Positions 20,520-31,943 are shown, counted from the stretch's first letter. The stretch is 64,000 nucleotides of DNA from Balamuthia mandrillaris (GCA_031835245.1 JAVKOQ010000074.1:124001-188000), one strand, 5' to 3'. A program made the numbers and translations. Notes: a model not told the origin generated them from the sequence alone.

Positions 20520-21490
20520 TACTCGAATGTGAACGCTGACGAAATCTTCCTCTGGAGCAGAGCTGATAGTGAAAGGATGCCACTCGTGCGGTGCAATGTA
20601 TGGACAGTTGAGGAAGAGGTATTGGCCTGGCTTGTACCTGAACTTGGATTTCTTCATTTGGAGCTCTATTACTTTGGATGGATGTTGAATGGCCTGTTTA
20701 TCATAATATTAGATAACATTTTAGAGAGAAGAAGCCAGAAACCGCTAGGTACCATCAAAAGAACGGTAGATTGATGACCACGCAAGATCCGGACCATCCT
20801 TTCTACGAGATACGCAACAGCAGGACCAAGCACCCAAGCCCAAAAGGTGGGTGGCTCGAGGATCTCACCGGCGCCATGAGCGCACAACAAACCGTAGAAT
20901 ATGATGAACAGGTGGTGAGTGAACCAGAAGGCCTCAAAGTTCGGCCTTCTCACACTCTCCACCGCTGACGAGTACATCAAAATCATGCAAAAGACCACAA
21001 TATGTCCTGAAAAACAGAGAGGTAAGATGACAATGAGAGAGAGAGAGAGAGAGAGAGAACAGAACAAACCTGTAATGCCAGCAATGGTAGTCCAGGCAAA
21101 GTCCCAGGTGGTGGGCATTTCGCCATCAGGTTCGAGGTCGCTGTACCATGCCGTCAGGTCTCCGCGCGACTCGGGATCTTCGATATCCCAATGCTCCAAC
21201 GTGTTGAAGTTCATGTAATGCGATGTACTTGAGAAAGGCATTAGTACATCGAAGAAGAAGAAAGAAGAACGAAGATGGAGAAAGACAGAAGAAACGGAGA
21301 AGAGAGAAGCAATACATGTGGACTGCTGACAAAAAGGCGATGAACCAAGCTATGTTCTTGTGGAAGACGATAGCTTTGTCAACCGGAAGATACGTCCCAA
21401 TCCATGTACCCCTTATCCTGTTGTTTCGTTATTGTTATTTTTTTTATTTTAACAGAAAGCAAAGAGAGAGAGAAGAAGAAGAGAGGAGAG

Positions 21491-21570
<80 letters not shown>

Positions 21571-21620
21571 AGGGAGGAAGAGAGGAAGAGAGGAGAGAGA
21601 GACGAAGGGAGGAAGAGAAG

Positions 21621-21653
<33 letters not shown>

Positions 21654-22073
21654 CAAAGAAAGGATTGACAGAGAGGTTAGCAGAGAAGAGAATAGTTACC
21701 AAGACAAAAAGTTACGAAGAACAGGAATAAGAATGATGGCACAGTTGAGTTTTAGGGCAGCAGCGCTGCAACGAGCTCCGATAAGCCCCCAGCTCAACAC
21801 TTTAAATACTTCATCGTCCACCACATAATAATCTGTTTCGCGTGGTGGTGGTTATTATTTTCAGGAGTTACAAAGCCAAATTACCTCAGCAACACGAGTC
21901 AAGAAACAGAGCGTACGTATAAATCGTTCGAGAATAACTGCAATGTTGGCAAGCACGTAGAGAAGAATAAATATGGCTTTGGGTCCTTCGTTGATCCAGT
22001 AGGTCTGAACGTCTTTACATGTTAGGAACCGAACCTTTGGGATTGACTTTATACAATGGAGAACGTTTCCCAT
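19542..22073 (-). CDS. gp91phox-type NADPH oxidase (NOX)
   Basis: This is a membrane flavocytochrome that passes electrons from NADPH via FAD and two hemes to oxygen, making superoxide. The gene starts at 22073 ([10 protein letters not shown]). Membrane helices with heme histidines are visible in [25 protein letters not shown] and [19 protein letters not shown]. The cytosolic part has [20 protein letters not shown] and [12 protein letters not shown] (FAD binding), [16 protein letters not shown] (NADPH nicotinamide site), and ends [17 protein letters not shown] then FYYHKENF, the canonical NOX C-terminus. No EF-hand is seen, so it is the plain gp91phox/NoxA type rather than Nox5/Duox. Introns contain several GA tracts (CT in sense), the largest at 21465-21655. 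Confidence 0.93.
20480..20515 (-). repeat. (CT)n in sense of a NOX intron
   Basis: About 17 GA units on + within an intron between the FAD-site exon and the NADPH-site exon. Confidence 0.85.
21465..21656 (-). repeat. Long (CT)n-rich intron in NOX
   Basis: Nearly 190 bp of GA repeat on +, with short interruptions (GAAGA, GGGAGGAAGAG). The sense strand is pure pyrimidine. Confidence 0.9.
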
Positions 22074-22527
22074 TTTTTGTTTTCTCGAAGAAGAAGAAGA
22101 AAAAAGAAAACGTGTGAACTCCTTCCCCTTCCCCTTCCTTCCTTCTTTCCTTTCAGTCCTTTTGTTCTTTTTGGGTTGGTTTTATTTTAATGACTTGGTG
22201 GGTCACCAAGGATAGAAACGAGCCACTAGACAAGACTTCCGTCCTTGGAAAGAGTCAAAAAAATGAGGAGTAACCTGAATTACATACACGAGTTACCACT
22301 TATAATGATTATGAGTATTATCAGCGCTCTTATATTTATTGGGGCGAAAACCTCATTCTGCGCAGTTTTACTTCGTTCTCTTTCTTCCTGTTTTTTGATT
22401 TCTGATTGGACGAGTGATCAACAACTTTGAATTTTTATTGGTCCGGAAATTTCAATTGCAATTATCTGATATTGGATTGGTGGATAAATAATAAAAAAAA
22501 GAAAAGAATGACGGAGGAGGGGCATTG
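22074..22527. promoter_or_regulatory. Spacer between LYS1 end and NOX start
   Basis: No gene is seen. It is AT-rich, with a pyrimidine tract of CCTTCC-type repeats at about 22120-22160 that could be part of the NOX promoter (NOX reads leftward from 22073). Confidence 0.3.
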
Positions 22528-23130
22528 CTAAGAGGAAAGCTCCGCCACTTTCTTCGCAAAGAGCTCAGCAGCTCTCTCCCAGACGGCTGCCATGGGGTCT
22601 TCCGCCTCTCGGCCCTTCTCCACCCAATGCGGCAGAGCCAACAGGCTGGACAGCAGATCATCCGAGAAGTTGATGCTGCTCTCCTTCGGCACCAGCGTAG
22701 GGAGGTGATCAATCGCCACAACGTCCAACAAAGGAGATGAGGAGGAGGAGGAAGAAGCGCCTTTGCTTGGCAGCACGCGAAGAATGGGTTCGACCAGAGT
22801 GGTCTGGTCGTTGTAGATGGGCAGCGGGTTGTTGGGATTGGTGTAGTCGCAGGAGACGTCCACCACCACCGAGAGCTGTCTCGTGCCCTTCTCCTCTTCT
22901 TGCTGAATGAGGTCCATGGTGAGGAAAGGAGGTATCTTGCCCATCAGGTAGATGCAGTTCACAAAGATGTCGCACTGGAGGATCTGTGGGAAGGGGCCAC
23001 CGGCGGCCGTCTCCTCCATGTCCCAGAGAACACGCTCTCCGATGTAGTTCTTCACCTGGTCCAAAAAGTAGATAGCTCCTCCTCCACATCTTCCTTTTTT
23101 TGTTTCTTTCATTAGGAACAAGAGAGAGGA

Positions 23131-23194
<64 letters not shown>

Positions 23195-24162
23195 AGAGAA
23201 AGAGAAAGAGAAAGAGAAAGAGAAAGAGAAAGAGAAAGAGAAAGAGAAAGAGAAAGAGAAAGAGAAAGAGAAAGAGAAAGAGAACAAAAGAAGGAAGAGA
23301 GAAGGAAGGGATAGAAACGAAAGAATAGGAATGAGGATAAAACCTTTGGCACCCATGATCATGACGCGCGGCCGCTTACCGGCAACCTTCTCAGCTGCTT
23401 GCAGGGCATTCCCAACTGTCTCAGCCAATGCCTCGATGCTGCTGGCCGGTTGCAAGGCTTTCATTGGCTCCTCTCCGTGCAACTGTTGGTGAGCCCATGC
23501 CAGCCTTTTTGACGCAGAAGAAGAAAGTGACAACGGAAGAAAGATTAGTAGAAGAACAACAAAGAAGCCTAGAGGGAGAGAGATAGAAACAGGAATGAAG
23601 AAAGAAACAGGAATGAGGCATGGAGAAAGAAGAAAGGATGAGAAGTGCAGAAGAAAGATATAAGAGTAGCAGAAGGAAAGAAGACAACAGAAAAAAGCAC
23701 AGAGAGAGAAGCGTACAAGCCAACAGCACAACCCGCCAAACCAGCAGCTCGTCCAAAGGCAGCCACGCGCCTGCCCTTGTCATCCACCAGGAACTCCAGG
23801 TCCAGCAGGAGACCCGAGCCCTTCACGAACCGGGCCAAGACGTCCCGCCAGCCCGTCTGGTTCTTGAAGCAGTGCGCAAAGTAAATGTGTCGGTGAGGGA
23901 GGGGGGAGTCGTCCCCTTCCGGCAATTCCTTTACGCCAAAGATGAGGCGGGAAAGGGGGGCCTCCCGCCAGCTGCCCGCCTCGACCAGGGTGCAGCCGGC
24001 CTCCTCGTAGTCTCCGTCGGGGAAGGCCCTGTCGGGGCTGCGCTCCACAAAGATGCGGAAGAGGCCGCTGTCGAGGAGCTTCTTGGCGTTGAGGGGGGTG
24101 AGCGGGGTTCTCCTCTCGTTGAGCTTGGTTTCGGCTCTTACGTGCAATTCTACCACTACCAT
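22528..24162 (-). CDS. LYS1: Saccharopine dehydrogenase, NAD+, L-lysine-forming
   Basis: This enzyme performs the last step of the alpha-aminoadipate pathway, saccharopine + NAD+ to lysine + 2-oxoglutarate + NADH; the reverse runs in lysine breakdown. The start VVVELHVRAETKLNERRTPL matches yeast Lys1 (HLRAETK-x-LE-x-R-x-ALTP). Following motifs are VEAGSWREAP, HIYFAHCFKNQTGW, DLEFLVDDKGRRVAAFGRAAG, then after an intron VMIMGAKGRCGGGA (nucleotide-binding loop), CDIFVNCIYLMGKIPPF, VVVDVSCDYTNPNNPLPIY and VVAIDHLPTLVPKESSINFS. Three exons are visible. A hexamer plus GA repeat fills one intron. The length (about 390 residues) fits the single-domain Lys1, not the bifunctional animal/plant LKR-SDH. 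This implies a fungal-type lysine route. Confidence 0.93.
23119..23284 (-). repeat. GA microsatellite passing into an AGAAAG hexamer array
   Basis: About 25 GA units (23137-23186) followed by about 16 tandem AGAAAG units (23187-23283) on +, in a LYS1 intron. The hexamer looks like an expanded mutant of the GA repeat. Confidence 0.9.
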
Positions 24163-24751
24163 TTTTTTTTTGTTTTGCGGGTTGGTTTTTTATGTCGTGA
24201 GAGAGAGAGCGAGCGACAAAGAAGAAAGCGTGTGGAAGCGAATGATTATTTTTTTAAAAAAAGAGAGAGAGAGAGGAAAAGGGAGGAGCGGGTTCTCCTT
24301 TTGCCTCGTTTCACTTTTTTCTTTCTTTTCTTTCTTTTGCTACCTTAATTTCAGTCGACGAATAATTTCTCCTACCTTAAATTCCATCGCATCCGTCCCT
24401 GCTGTGGAAAACGTCCGTCTCTTTTGGTTGATTTTGGCTAGACATAATTTCTTCATGTTCAGGAAAGAGCAATGTCGACAATAAATCTAAAATAGTTGTC
24501 GACAAAATTTTTAGAGGAAAGCAAAAATAAAAAGAAAGAAAGACGCAAGAGTGGGCTTGGAGCACACTCGACCCAACCTCTCTCTTGCTCCATCTCTCTC
24601 TCTTTTTGTGAAGTGTATGTATCACGTTGTTTATTTATTTCCTTGCGTTGCACACCGTCTTTGTGATGATCATGTTAAAAAACCCAATCTTTTGCTCACT
24701 TCAAATATCTTGAAAATAGAGAGAGAGAGAAAGAGACTGGGCGTTTTTGGG
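24163..24751. promoter_or_regulatory. Divergent LYS1 / Rad17 promoter region
   Basis: No gene is seen. Two copies of the palindrome TGTCGACA lie 24 bp apart (24473-24480, 24497-24504), with a related AGTCGACG at 24353-24360. A GA-rich leader precedes the Rad17 start codon. Confidence 0.45.
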
Positions 24752-27700
24752 ATGTCGGACGAGGAAGATGTGCTCGGTTTTATGGAGATAGCGGAGATCA
24801 GAAGTACCGCCTCTGCGCGCAAGCGAAACACCTCTCCTTCTGCTTCTTCTCCGTCTTCTTCTTCGTCTCCGTCTTCTTCTTGCTCTTCTTCCTCTACTTC
24901 TCGGTCTTCTTCTTCTCGTTCTTCTTATTCTTCTTCACTTTACTCTTCCCTTTCGTCGTCGGCCTCTTCGAGTTCAGCTGTGCAACCCACAAAACACGTA
25001 ATACTCTACGAAGACGACGATGACTTTCTCGGCGGACCCGATCAACCCTCCTCCTCCTCTTCTTCATCTTCGTCGTTGTCGTCATCTAAAAAACGCTCTC
25101 CAAAACCTTCTAACCATAACCACAACGACCCCGACTACTCGGACGACGTCATATTTCTCTCTGCTGCTTCGTCCTCCTCCTCTTCCTCAAGCAAAAACCA
25201 ACATAGAAAGACTTCTCCTCCATCTTCTCTATCTAAAGAGCAATCGAAGACAACAACCCGGAATAAGAAAATAAAAGAAGAAGCAGAAAAAACAGCAACG
25301 CCCAAAACGACGAAACAAAGAGCCTCCCTTTCTTCCAGGAAGAGAAGGCTTGGAGAGAACAACAGCTCAACAGCAGCAACCGACAAGAAACGAAGGACTT
25401 CGCCATCCTCAACTTCAAGCACGAAAAGAAAAAGTGTGAAACGTTCAGCGGCACCCTTGAGAGAGGGAGAAGTGATCATTTCCGAAGAGGAGGAAGAAGG
25501 AGAGGAGGAAGGAGTCGCGGAAGAAGTACACAAGAAGGCGGAAGTGGTGGATGTGGACTTTGCCGTTCAACGGCGGAGGCTACGCTTTGGCAGAATGTCA
25601 AGCTCTACTGACATTTCCTCTGGTACCATTTTCATTTGCTTGTTTGCGCGATTGTATGTGTGTGTGTATGTGGTGTGTGGTGTGTATGTTTTAGGGTTAT
25701 TGTTTTTTTTTTTTTTTGCGTCATGCTGATATCGTCAACGTAAAGACAGCACATCGACAACCAACAAACGAAGAACAAACTCAAGAGAGGCTTCATCATC
25801 TCCATCCTCCAGTCCTCTAATCACCACCAGAACGGAACGGTTGTGGGTTGACAAATACGCCCCTCGCTCTGAGGCTGAGCTGGCTCTCTATGGCCCTAAA
25901 GTTTCTGTCGTAAGGGAGTGGTTACAACGCAGCCTTCATGACTTGCGCAAAGGCCGCCCTCAAATATCCTTTCTTCATTCCTTGCTCTTGCCTCCCTTTC
26001 CTCTTTCCTCTCTTTTCTTCCCTCCTTTCTCTTGTTTTTCTTTCGTTCTGGCGGCAGCCTTGACTTCTACATGATGAGATAACGCTGCAAAGTTGTTGTG
26101 TCTAACGGGACCGTCTGGTGGTGGCAAGACAGCTCTCGTTCGGGTATTGGCGGATGAACTTCAGTGTCCACTCATGGAATGGACGAATCCAACCTCTTGT
26201 AAATGGAGTAATGCTGAAAGTAAGTTTATTTCTTTTGTTCTCTTTTAGTATTTATTTATCTTTGACACGTTCGTAGATAGATTATCGGTGAGTTACACAC
26301 CTGCTCTCGAAGAGTTTCGGCGGTTCATGTTACGCAGCGAACGTTATCCATCTTTGATCACACCTTTTCCAACCTCATCGCACTCTTCTATTCCACTTTT
26401 TACTACCACCTCCTCTTCCTCTTCTTCCACAAATTCCAAGAACAGCTCCACCAGAAAAGGCAAGCAGAAACCCAACAACTCTCTAACACTCGGGTCCTTT
26501 CCTCACCACAACAACCATAACACAAAACCACAACTCTCTGGAGAGAAGATAATTCTTTTAGAAGATCTCCCTATGTTAGATAGAGAGGAATGGATCGCTG
26601 AGTTTCGTAACATCCTCCGTGACTATATCGCTCAAGGCCGGTATCCCTTGGTCTTGATCCTTAGCGACGACTCTTTGGGCAACTCTTCTTTGCGACGGCT
26701 GCTCTCCACTGACATTCTGGAAGGACCTCAAGTGGCTCAAGTCAAATGTCCGGCCATCGCTCCCACCAAGTTGACCAAAGTGTTGCGACAAATATTGGCA
26801 GCGGAATACGGACCGGAACATATACTGCCTCCTTCAACCCTTTCCTCGTTGGCGGAGAGCAGTGGTGGTGATCTTCGGCATGCCATCAATGCTCTTCAAT
26901 TCTTTTGCACAAAGAAGGGGCCTGTCTTTGCTCCAAAGTTGGAACAGCCACAGAAAAAGAGAGGTCAAAAAGCAAAAGCGAAAACAAAGTTGGACATTCT
27001 TGTGAATGGGGAAGTGGAGGAAGCACCGAGTGGACCTTCTGCTTTTATCGGAGAGTTAAGGTATTGGTTAATGTTATTGTTTGTTGTTTGTTTTTTAAGG
27101 TTTTGTTTTGGAAGAGTGCTGTTTTCTTATGAATCTCTCTCTCTCTCTCCTCTCTTGGTACAGTCGGATAGGCAGCAGAGACATCTCTCTATCACTATTT
27201 CACGCGCTTGGCAAAATCTTATTTAACAAACGTTCGTTCAAACTCTTTTTTTTTTCTCTCAACCAGGCCTAATATGTTTTTTTTTTTCAAAAAACTAGGG
27301 ATACGAGCATTAACAGAGGAAGACAAGCAACGAGAAAGAAACATTCGTGGTCCCATTGTAGAACCAGACCACCCTTTCTACCGCGCTCCTCCGGAGAATT
27401 GCTGCGAGGACGTTCTCTCTCATGTACCCGCGGAAGCTCGCCTCTTCAACGACTTTCTTCACGAGAACTACGTTCCTTTTTTCCAAGAGACAGATGATTT
27501 GGCGCTCAGCGCTGCCTATCTGTCCGATGCCGAGTTGTTGAGCTCCGATTGGCGAGACTTAGCGGTCTTAGAAGGCTATGCCGCTTCAATCGGCTCTCGC
27601 GGCATTATGTACAGCAACACATGTCCTCCTCCACAACGAGGCTTTCAACCATTGTACAAACCGCATCAGATGCAGGCCCGCATTACGCTTCGAGACAATC

Positions 27701-28477
27701 TTGCCGAATGTCGCCAGTTGTTCACGCCTAATTCTTCTTCTTCATCTACTTATTTTCGTTCTGCTCCTTCCTCTGCATCATCGTTAAGTTTGTCTCGTGC
27801 TTCGTCGTCTTATTCTTCAGCTATCTCCACTTCTCCTTCCGGTTTGCTTTGTTCTCTACTTTTCCATTCTGTAGTTCTCTCCCTTATCGCGCTACTAACG
27901 TTACACTCTATTTTCATTACATCAAAGGAGGGTCGGTTCCTTTTCGGACGGAGGAAAGAAGCCTTCCTCTGGTGACGGAGGTATTGCCCTATCTTCACCG
28001 GATTCGCAGCAACTGCCCACGTGCTCCTTCCGCCCCGTATCGTCGCTCTTATCCTTCACGCTCTGCTTTGCCTTCTTACTATCAACACCAGTATACGCCA
28101 CCTTTCTTGACCCATGGTACCTTCTTCTTTTCTTTCCCCCTTTTCTTTCTTGCGTTCTCTTTTAATCTTTCATTCTAATACCACTTTTTTTTGACAAATA
28201 AACAGCACAAGAAAAGCTGTTGAGTTCGTTGTGCAGTTACTCCCGCACCCACTCCCTTCCTCACTCGGAGCACTTGGACCAAAACGAAGGCGTCACGGCT
28301 CCACAAGAAGAAAACGAAACGCCGATGCAAAACGAAGAGTCCAAAGCCGAGGAGGCAGAAGAAGAAGCACAAGAGCAAGAACAAGATGAAGCAACCTTCA
28401 AGATCCCAAAACCTCAACACCCAAACGAATATTCCTCCGCCGAAGCTCTGTTGGAGGACGACATCACCGACTTTTAA
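24752..28477 (+). CDS. rad17: Rad17, DNA-damage checkpoint clamp loader
   Basis: This protein loads the 9-1-1 clamp with Rfc2-5 at damaged DNA. A Ser/Lys-rich disordered N-terminus (MSDEEDVLGFMEIAEI) leads to the Rad17 signature WVDKYAPRSEAELALYGPKV. After an intron comes the Walker A loop GPSGGGKTALVRVLADELQC, then MEWTNPTS, as in Rad17 (EWINP). Walker B-like KIILLEDLPML, the sensor region LVLILSDDSLGNSSLRRLL and SGGDLRHAINALQFF follow. Further exons carry ISLFHALGKILFNKR, EPDHPFYRAPP, FNDFLHENYVPFF and the C-terminal LTEEDK region. The gene ends in an acidic Glu/Gln tail. Homopolymeric Ser runs and T-rich introns make exact exon limits uncertain. Confidence 0.88.
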
Positions 28478-28695
28478 ACTTTAAAAAAAAACGAGTCCAA
28501 ACGACGTTGTCGACAGGAATGTGTCGCTTCGCAAAGGAACAACAATTGCCTTTTTTCGGGACTACTATATACATTAAACTCAAACAAACAAAAAAAACAA
28601 GTGGAGGAGGGTGGAGCACAACAGAAACCAACAACAAAACAAAAAAGAAAACATACAAAGCAGCGAAAAAGAACAAACAAACAAACGTGGGTTCG
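28478..28695 (+). promoter_or_regulatory. Rad17-RasGEF spacer
   Basis: A short spacer between two same-strand genes. It contains TGTCGACA at 28508-28515 and an A-rich leader with CAAAC repeats before the RasGEF start. Confidence 0.35.
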
Positions 28696-30070
28696 ATGAT
28701 GACCACACCAACCACCATCACGTCCCCGCGAAAATCTTCTTCTCCTGAAACTCTCGGCCTACGAAGAGACTCCATAGGAGGAAACCGCGGGAACATCTCC
28801 CCGGACAAAGATGAGAACAGACGAAGACCCCTTTCGGCGAGAGAGACCTCTTCTCCACTGAAGAGGGACACGAGGCCGGTGACAGCGGGCTTCAATCGTA
28901 GATCTTCCGCCTCCGACTTGTCCGCCATCGACAGCGACAGCGGAATGGCGGTAGAAGGGGAAGGCACTTTGCCCCCTCCTTCTTTCTCATCTCCTTCATT
29001 GAGTTCGTTTCCTTCTTCCACTTCTTTGATGGACTATAGCCAGCCACCCACTTCTCCACGCGGTTTCAACAGAAACGCGAGAGACAAACAACAGTCACAG
29101 CTACAAATTTCATCTTCCCCCTCAGGATGGGTACGAAGCGTTCCCAAAGATGAGTGGAAGTGGAAAGCGGAGGTGGAGGAGCGTCGACGCAAGATGACTG
29201 AGAAAGAGTTGGAAGATACCAGGAGACAACTGGCTAACTTGATAGCCTCACTCGACGAGCCGTTCAAATCAGATGCCAATGCCACCACCAACAACAACAG
29301 CACCAACTCTTCGGGTGGAGCAGAAAGGGGGTCAGTGCTGTCTCTTTCCAGTGGAGGTCTTCCTGGCTTTGCTGAGGTTCCAACGTTCATAAAGCAAGAC
29401 CGGGGAAACATGGCGGCAGCAGGCTCTCAGTTTGGCATGGTGATAGCGGAGTTGGATGCGATGAACGCCTCTGGGCCGTTCAGCCTCTCCGCTTTGGAGG
29501 ACAAATTGGAGGTGGATGGCTATGGCATGGAATCAGAGGAAGGAGGGAGTGGCGCTCTTATTCAGGATGCTGCGAGCTCAGCGGAACAGATGGAACGGTT
29601 TGGGCATGTGCATGAGTTTAATGAAGAGGCAGAGACAAACCTTCGCTTTGATGAGAGTGGAGTGAGCGCCGCTTCGCTGACAAAGTTGGTGGAAATGATC
29701 ACACTGCCCACTAAACATGGTTTCTCTTCTTTCGCCCTCTTCACCTTTTCTATCTGTCTTCTCCACTTTCTTCTACCAGCTTTTCTAACATGTTCTCCCC
29801 ACTTGAAGACCATAACTTGGTGATGGCTTTCTTTATTACATGTCGTTCGTTCACCACGCCGCGAGTAGTGCTAGAGAAACTAATTCTTAGGTTATTCTTT
29901 TTTGTTCCCTTTTCTTGCGGAGTAAACGAAACGCCAATTGACCTTAAACATATAGATATGCGGCACCTCCGCCACGCACAGGTACATGGGAAGAAAAAGA
30001 TCGGTTTACTAAAGAGCAACAACCGGTAATTCGACTTCGTGTCTGTAACGCATTGCGGTACCATGCCCGA

Positions 30071-30117
<47 letters not shown>

Positions 30118-31858
30118 TTCTCCTCTTATTGAATTGTTGGACAATAGTCATTGGATAGAAAAGCATGAGTATGGTATGTTCGCTCTTCCTTTCTGTTATT
30201 TCTCCCTCCTCCAAAAATAGGAAGTTATTCTTAAGTTAGATGGAAAAACCTTATATCTGGATAAACAAAATAGACTTTGAGAATAAAGTTCTTCGAAAGA
30301 GGTTCCTGTGGTTCGCCCAAAACGTTGTAGAGCAGGAAAAGATGAGAGACATGCTTGCCAAAGCATTTGACAAAGCCATCCAAAAACTGAACAGAACCTA
30401 CGACAAATTACAGCTCATTGACGAACTCAACTACATCAAACGACGTCAAGAAACGATTGTTGAGGTATGGTTTATGTTCTTATTATTTTCATTTGTTGGT
30501 TTGTTCCAGAAACAAACAGAAAACTATTGCAGAAACTTAAAACATTCGAAGAAGAGCCACTGTCGAACCCTCGTGAAACCAACGCCCCCAGGCCCATGCT
30601 ACCCAAGAACTTCCAAGCGAGAGAAAGGTTTTTGTTGGACTGGCACCCCACGGAGATTGCTAGGCAGATCACCCTCATCGAATTGTACATTCTTTGTTAT
30701 CTTCTTCATTGCTTCGACTTTCTTTACTCATTCTTTTCTTACGTGGTAAATCAACAACAGTGATTTGTTTCAGCGGATACAACCGAAAGAATTCTTGAAT
30801 CAAAGTTGGAACAAGCAAGGCAGAGAAGACAAGGCGCCTGGTATATGTGCCCTGATAGATAGGTTTAACGAGGTACCCACTCCACTACCTCCACTCATCG
30901 TCATCGTATTGAACTAAAAAGCTCCTTATTTTTGTTGCAGATGAGCATGCTGATGGCAACTTCCATTCTGTTGTTAGAAGATTTGGACGACAGACGAGCA
31001 ATGCTCAAGAAATGGATACTAGTTGCTGAGGTTCATTCTCCCTTTTCTCGAACGAACTTTTCTCGTTTTCAACTGGACTCAACTTTTAATCACAGGAATG
31101 TTTTACTATGAATAACTTTAATGCATTGATGGAAGTCGTGTCGGGGCTGAACGCTCCTTCATTGACAAGGCTGTCTCGAACGTGGGATGCGCTATCCTCA
31201 AAAACTAAAGATAAGTTTCGCGAGCTGACGTTGGTTACCGCCACTGAGAAAAACTTCAAAACCTTGCGAGAGCGTGTGGCTAGCGCTCCTCCTCCAAAGC
31301 TGCCTTATATTGGCACCGCTTTAGCTGACCTCACCTTCATTGAAGAAGGTGCCCTCCTCTTCTTCCTTTCTCACTAGCAACTTTATTGTTAAATATTCAC
31401 ATGCGTGAACAGGCAACCCAGACTACACAGAAGAGGGGCTCATCAACTTTGCAAAGCGGCAGGTAAGTGAAATTTCGTTTTTCTGTTTTATTTCCCGAAT
31501 TACAACACGACCCCTGTGGGTTCCTTCGGAGTTTTCACGGTCCGTGACACCAAATGCTTGGTTGTCGGGGCTGTGTGGAAACTTTCATTTGTGAGTTTAC
31601 TCACTTGTGTGATTTTTAATCCATCAGCTGCTGACAACTGTGATAGTGCACATGCAAACCTACCAACAACAGCGATACAACTACATGGCTGTACCGCCAC
31701 TCAAAACCTACTTGTTGACGCATCCACTGCTGCCAGCCGAAGAATGTTATGAGCGCTCGTTGCGGTTGGAGCCCAGAAGAGTCACTGTACGAGCCAGTGA
31801 AGGCAGAAAATCCAGCGTCAATCGCAAGGGCTCAGTTCAGAATGTTCTTTCCTCGTAA
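28696..31858 (+). CDS. Ras guanine nucleotide exchange factor (REM + CDC25), carries introner copy 3
   Basis: This is an activator of Ras-type GTPases. From ATG 28696 a disordered Ser/Thr/Pro-rich N-terminus with a short helix (RKMTEKELEDTRRQLANLIA) leads to the REM/RasGEF_N domain (SLTKLVEMITLPTKH, DHNLVMAFFITCRSFTTPRVVLEKL). The CDC25 domain starts near 30600 (LLDWHPTEIARQITLIE) and shows NQSWNKQGREDKAPGI, ALIDRFNEMSMLMATSILL, NFNALMEVVSGLNAPSLTRLSRTWDAL, LPYIGTALADLTFIEEG, NPDYTEEGLINFAKRQ and a final helix MQTYQQQRYNYMAVPPLKTYLL. The 165-bp element sits in phase 0 between CGG CAG and CTG CTG, inside the family's LINF-x-K-R segment; splicing it restores the frame. A CT tract lies in an upstream intron (30072-30113). 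Confidence 0.9.
30072..30113 (+). repeat. (CT)n in a RasGEF intron
   Basis: About 20 CT units on the sense strand. Confidence 0.85.
31463..31627 (+). mobile_element. Minimal introner, copy 3 (165 bp) in the RasGEF
   Basis: The left 121 bp match 10193-10313 with one change (GGGGCTGTG versus GGGGCCGTG), and the right 44 bp are identical to 12520-12563. The junction is AACT, a 4-bp microhomology between the two breakpoints of the master; one deletion of 2206 bp explains it. It has no coding capacity and must be moved in trans. It lies after GCGGCAG and before CTGCTGAC, in phase 0, sense to the gene. It is a miniature element that works as an intron of normal size for this genome. Confidence 0.95.
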
Positions 31859-31943
31859 GATGTATTCATCACTGATACGAACAGAAGCGAGGAGAAGAGA
31901 GGAGAGAAGAGAGGTCGTAGGAAGAAAGAGTGATATCATTGTG

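Noticed and set aside
21379-21830. Arg/Glu or Leu/Ser repeat proteins over GA tracts
   Set aside because: These frames are only translations of GA microsatellite in introns of the NOX gene. The same applies at 23100-23350, 40225-40510 and elsewhere.
23187-23283. CRISPR-like or satellite array
   Set aside because: A 6-bp AGAAAG tandem repeat without spacers, continuous with a GA microsatellite.
28519-28695. Upstream ATG start for the RasGEF
   Set aside because: It adds Lys/Thr/Asn-rich sequence derived from A-rich leader with CAAAC repeats. The ATG at 28696 opens a normal Ser/Pro-rich N-terminus.
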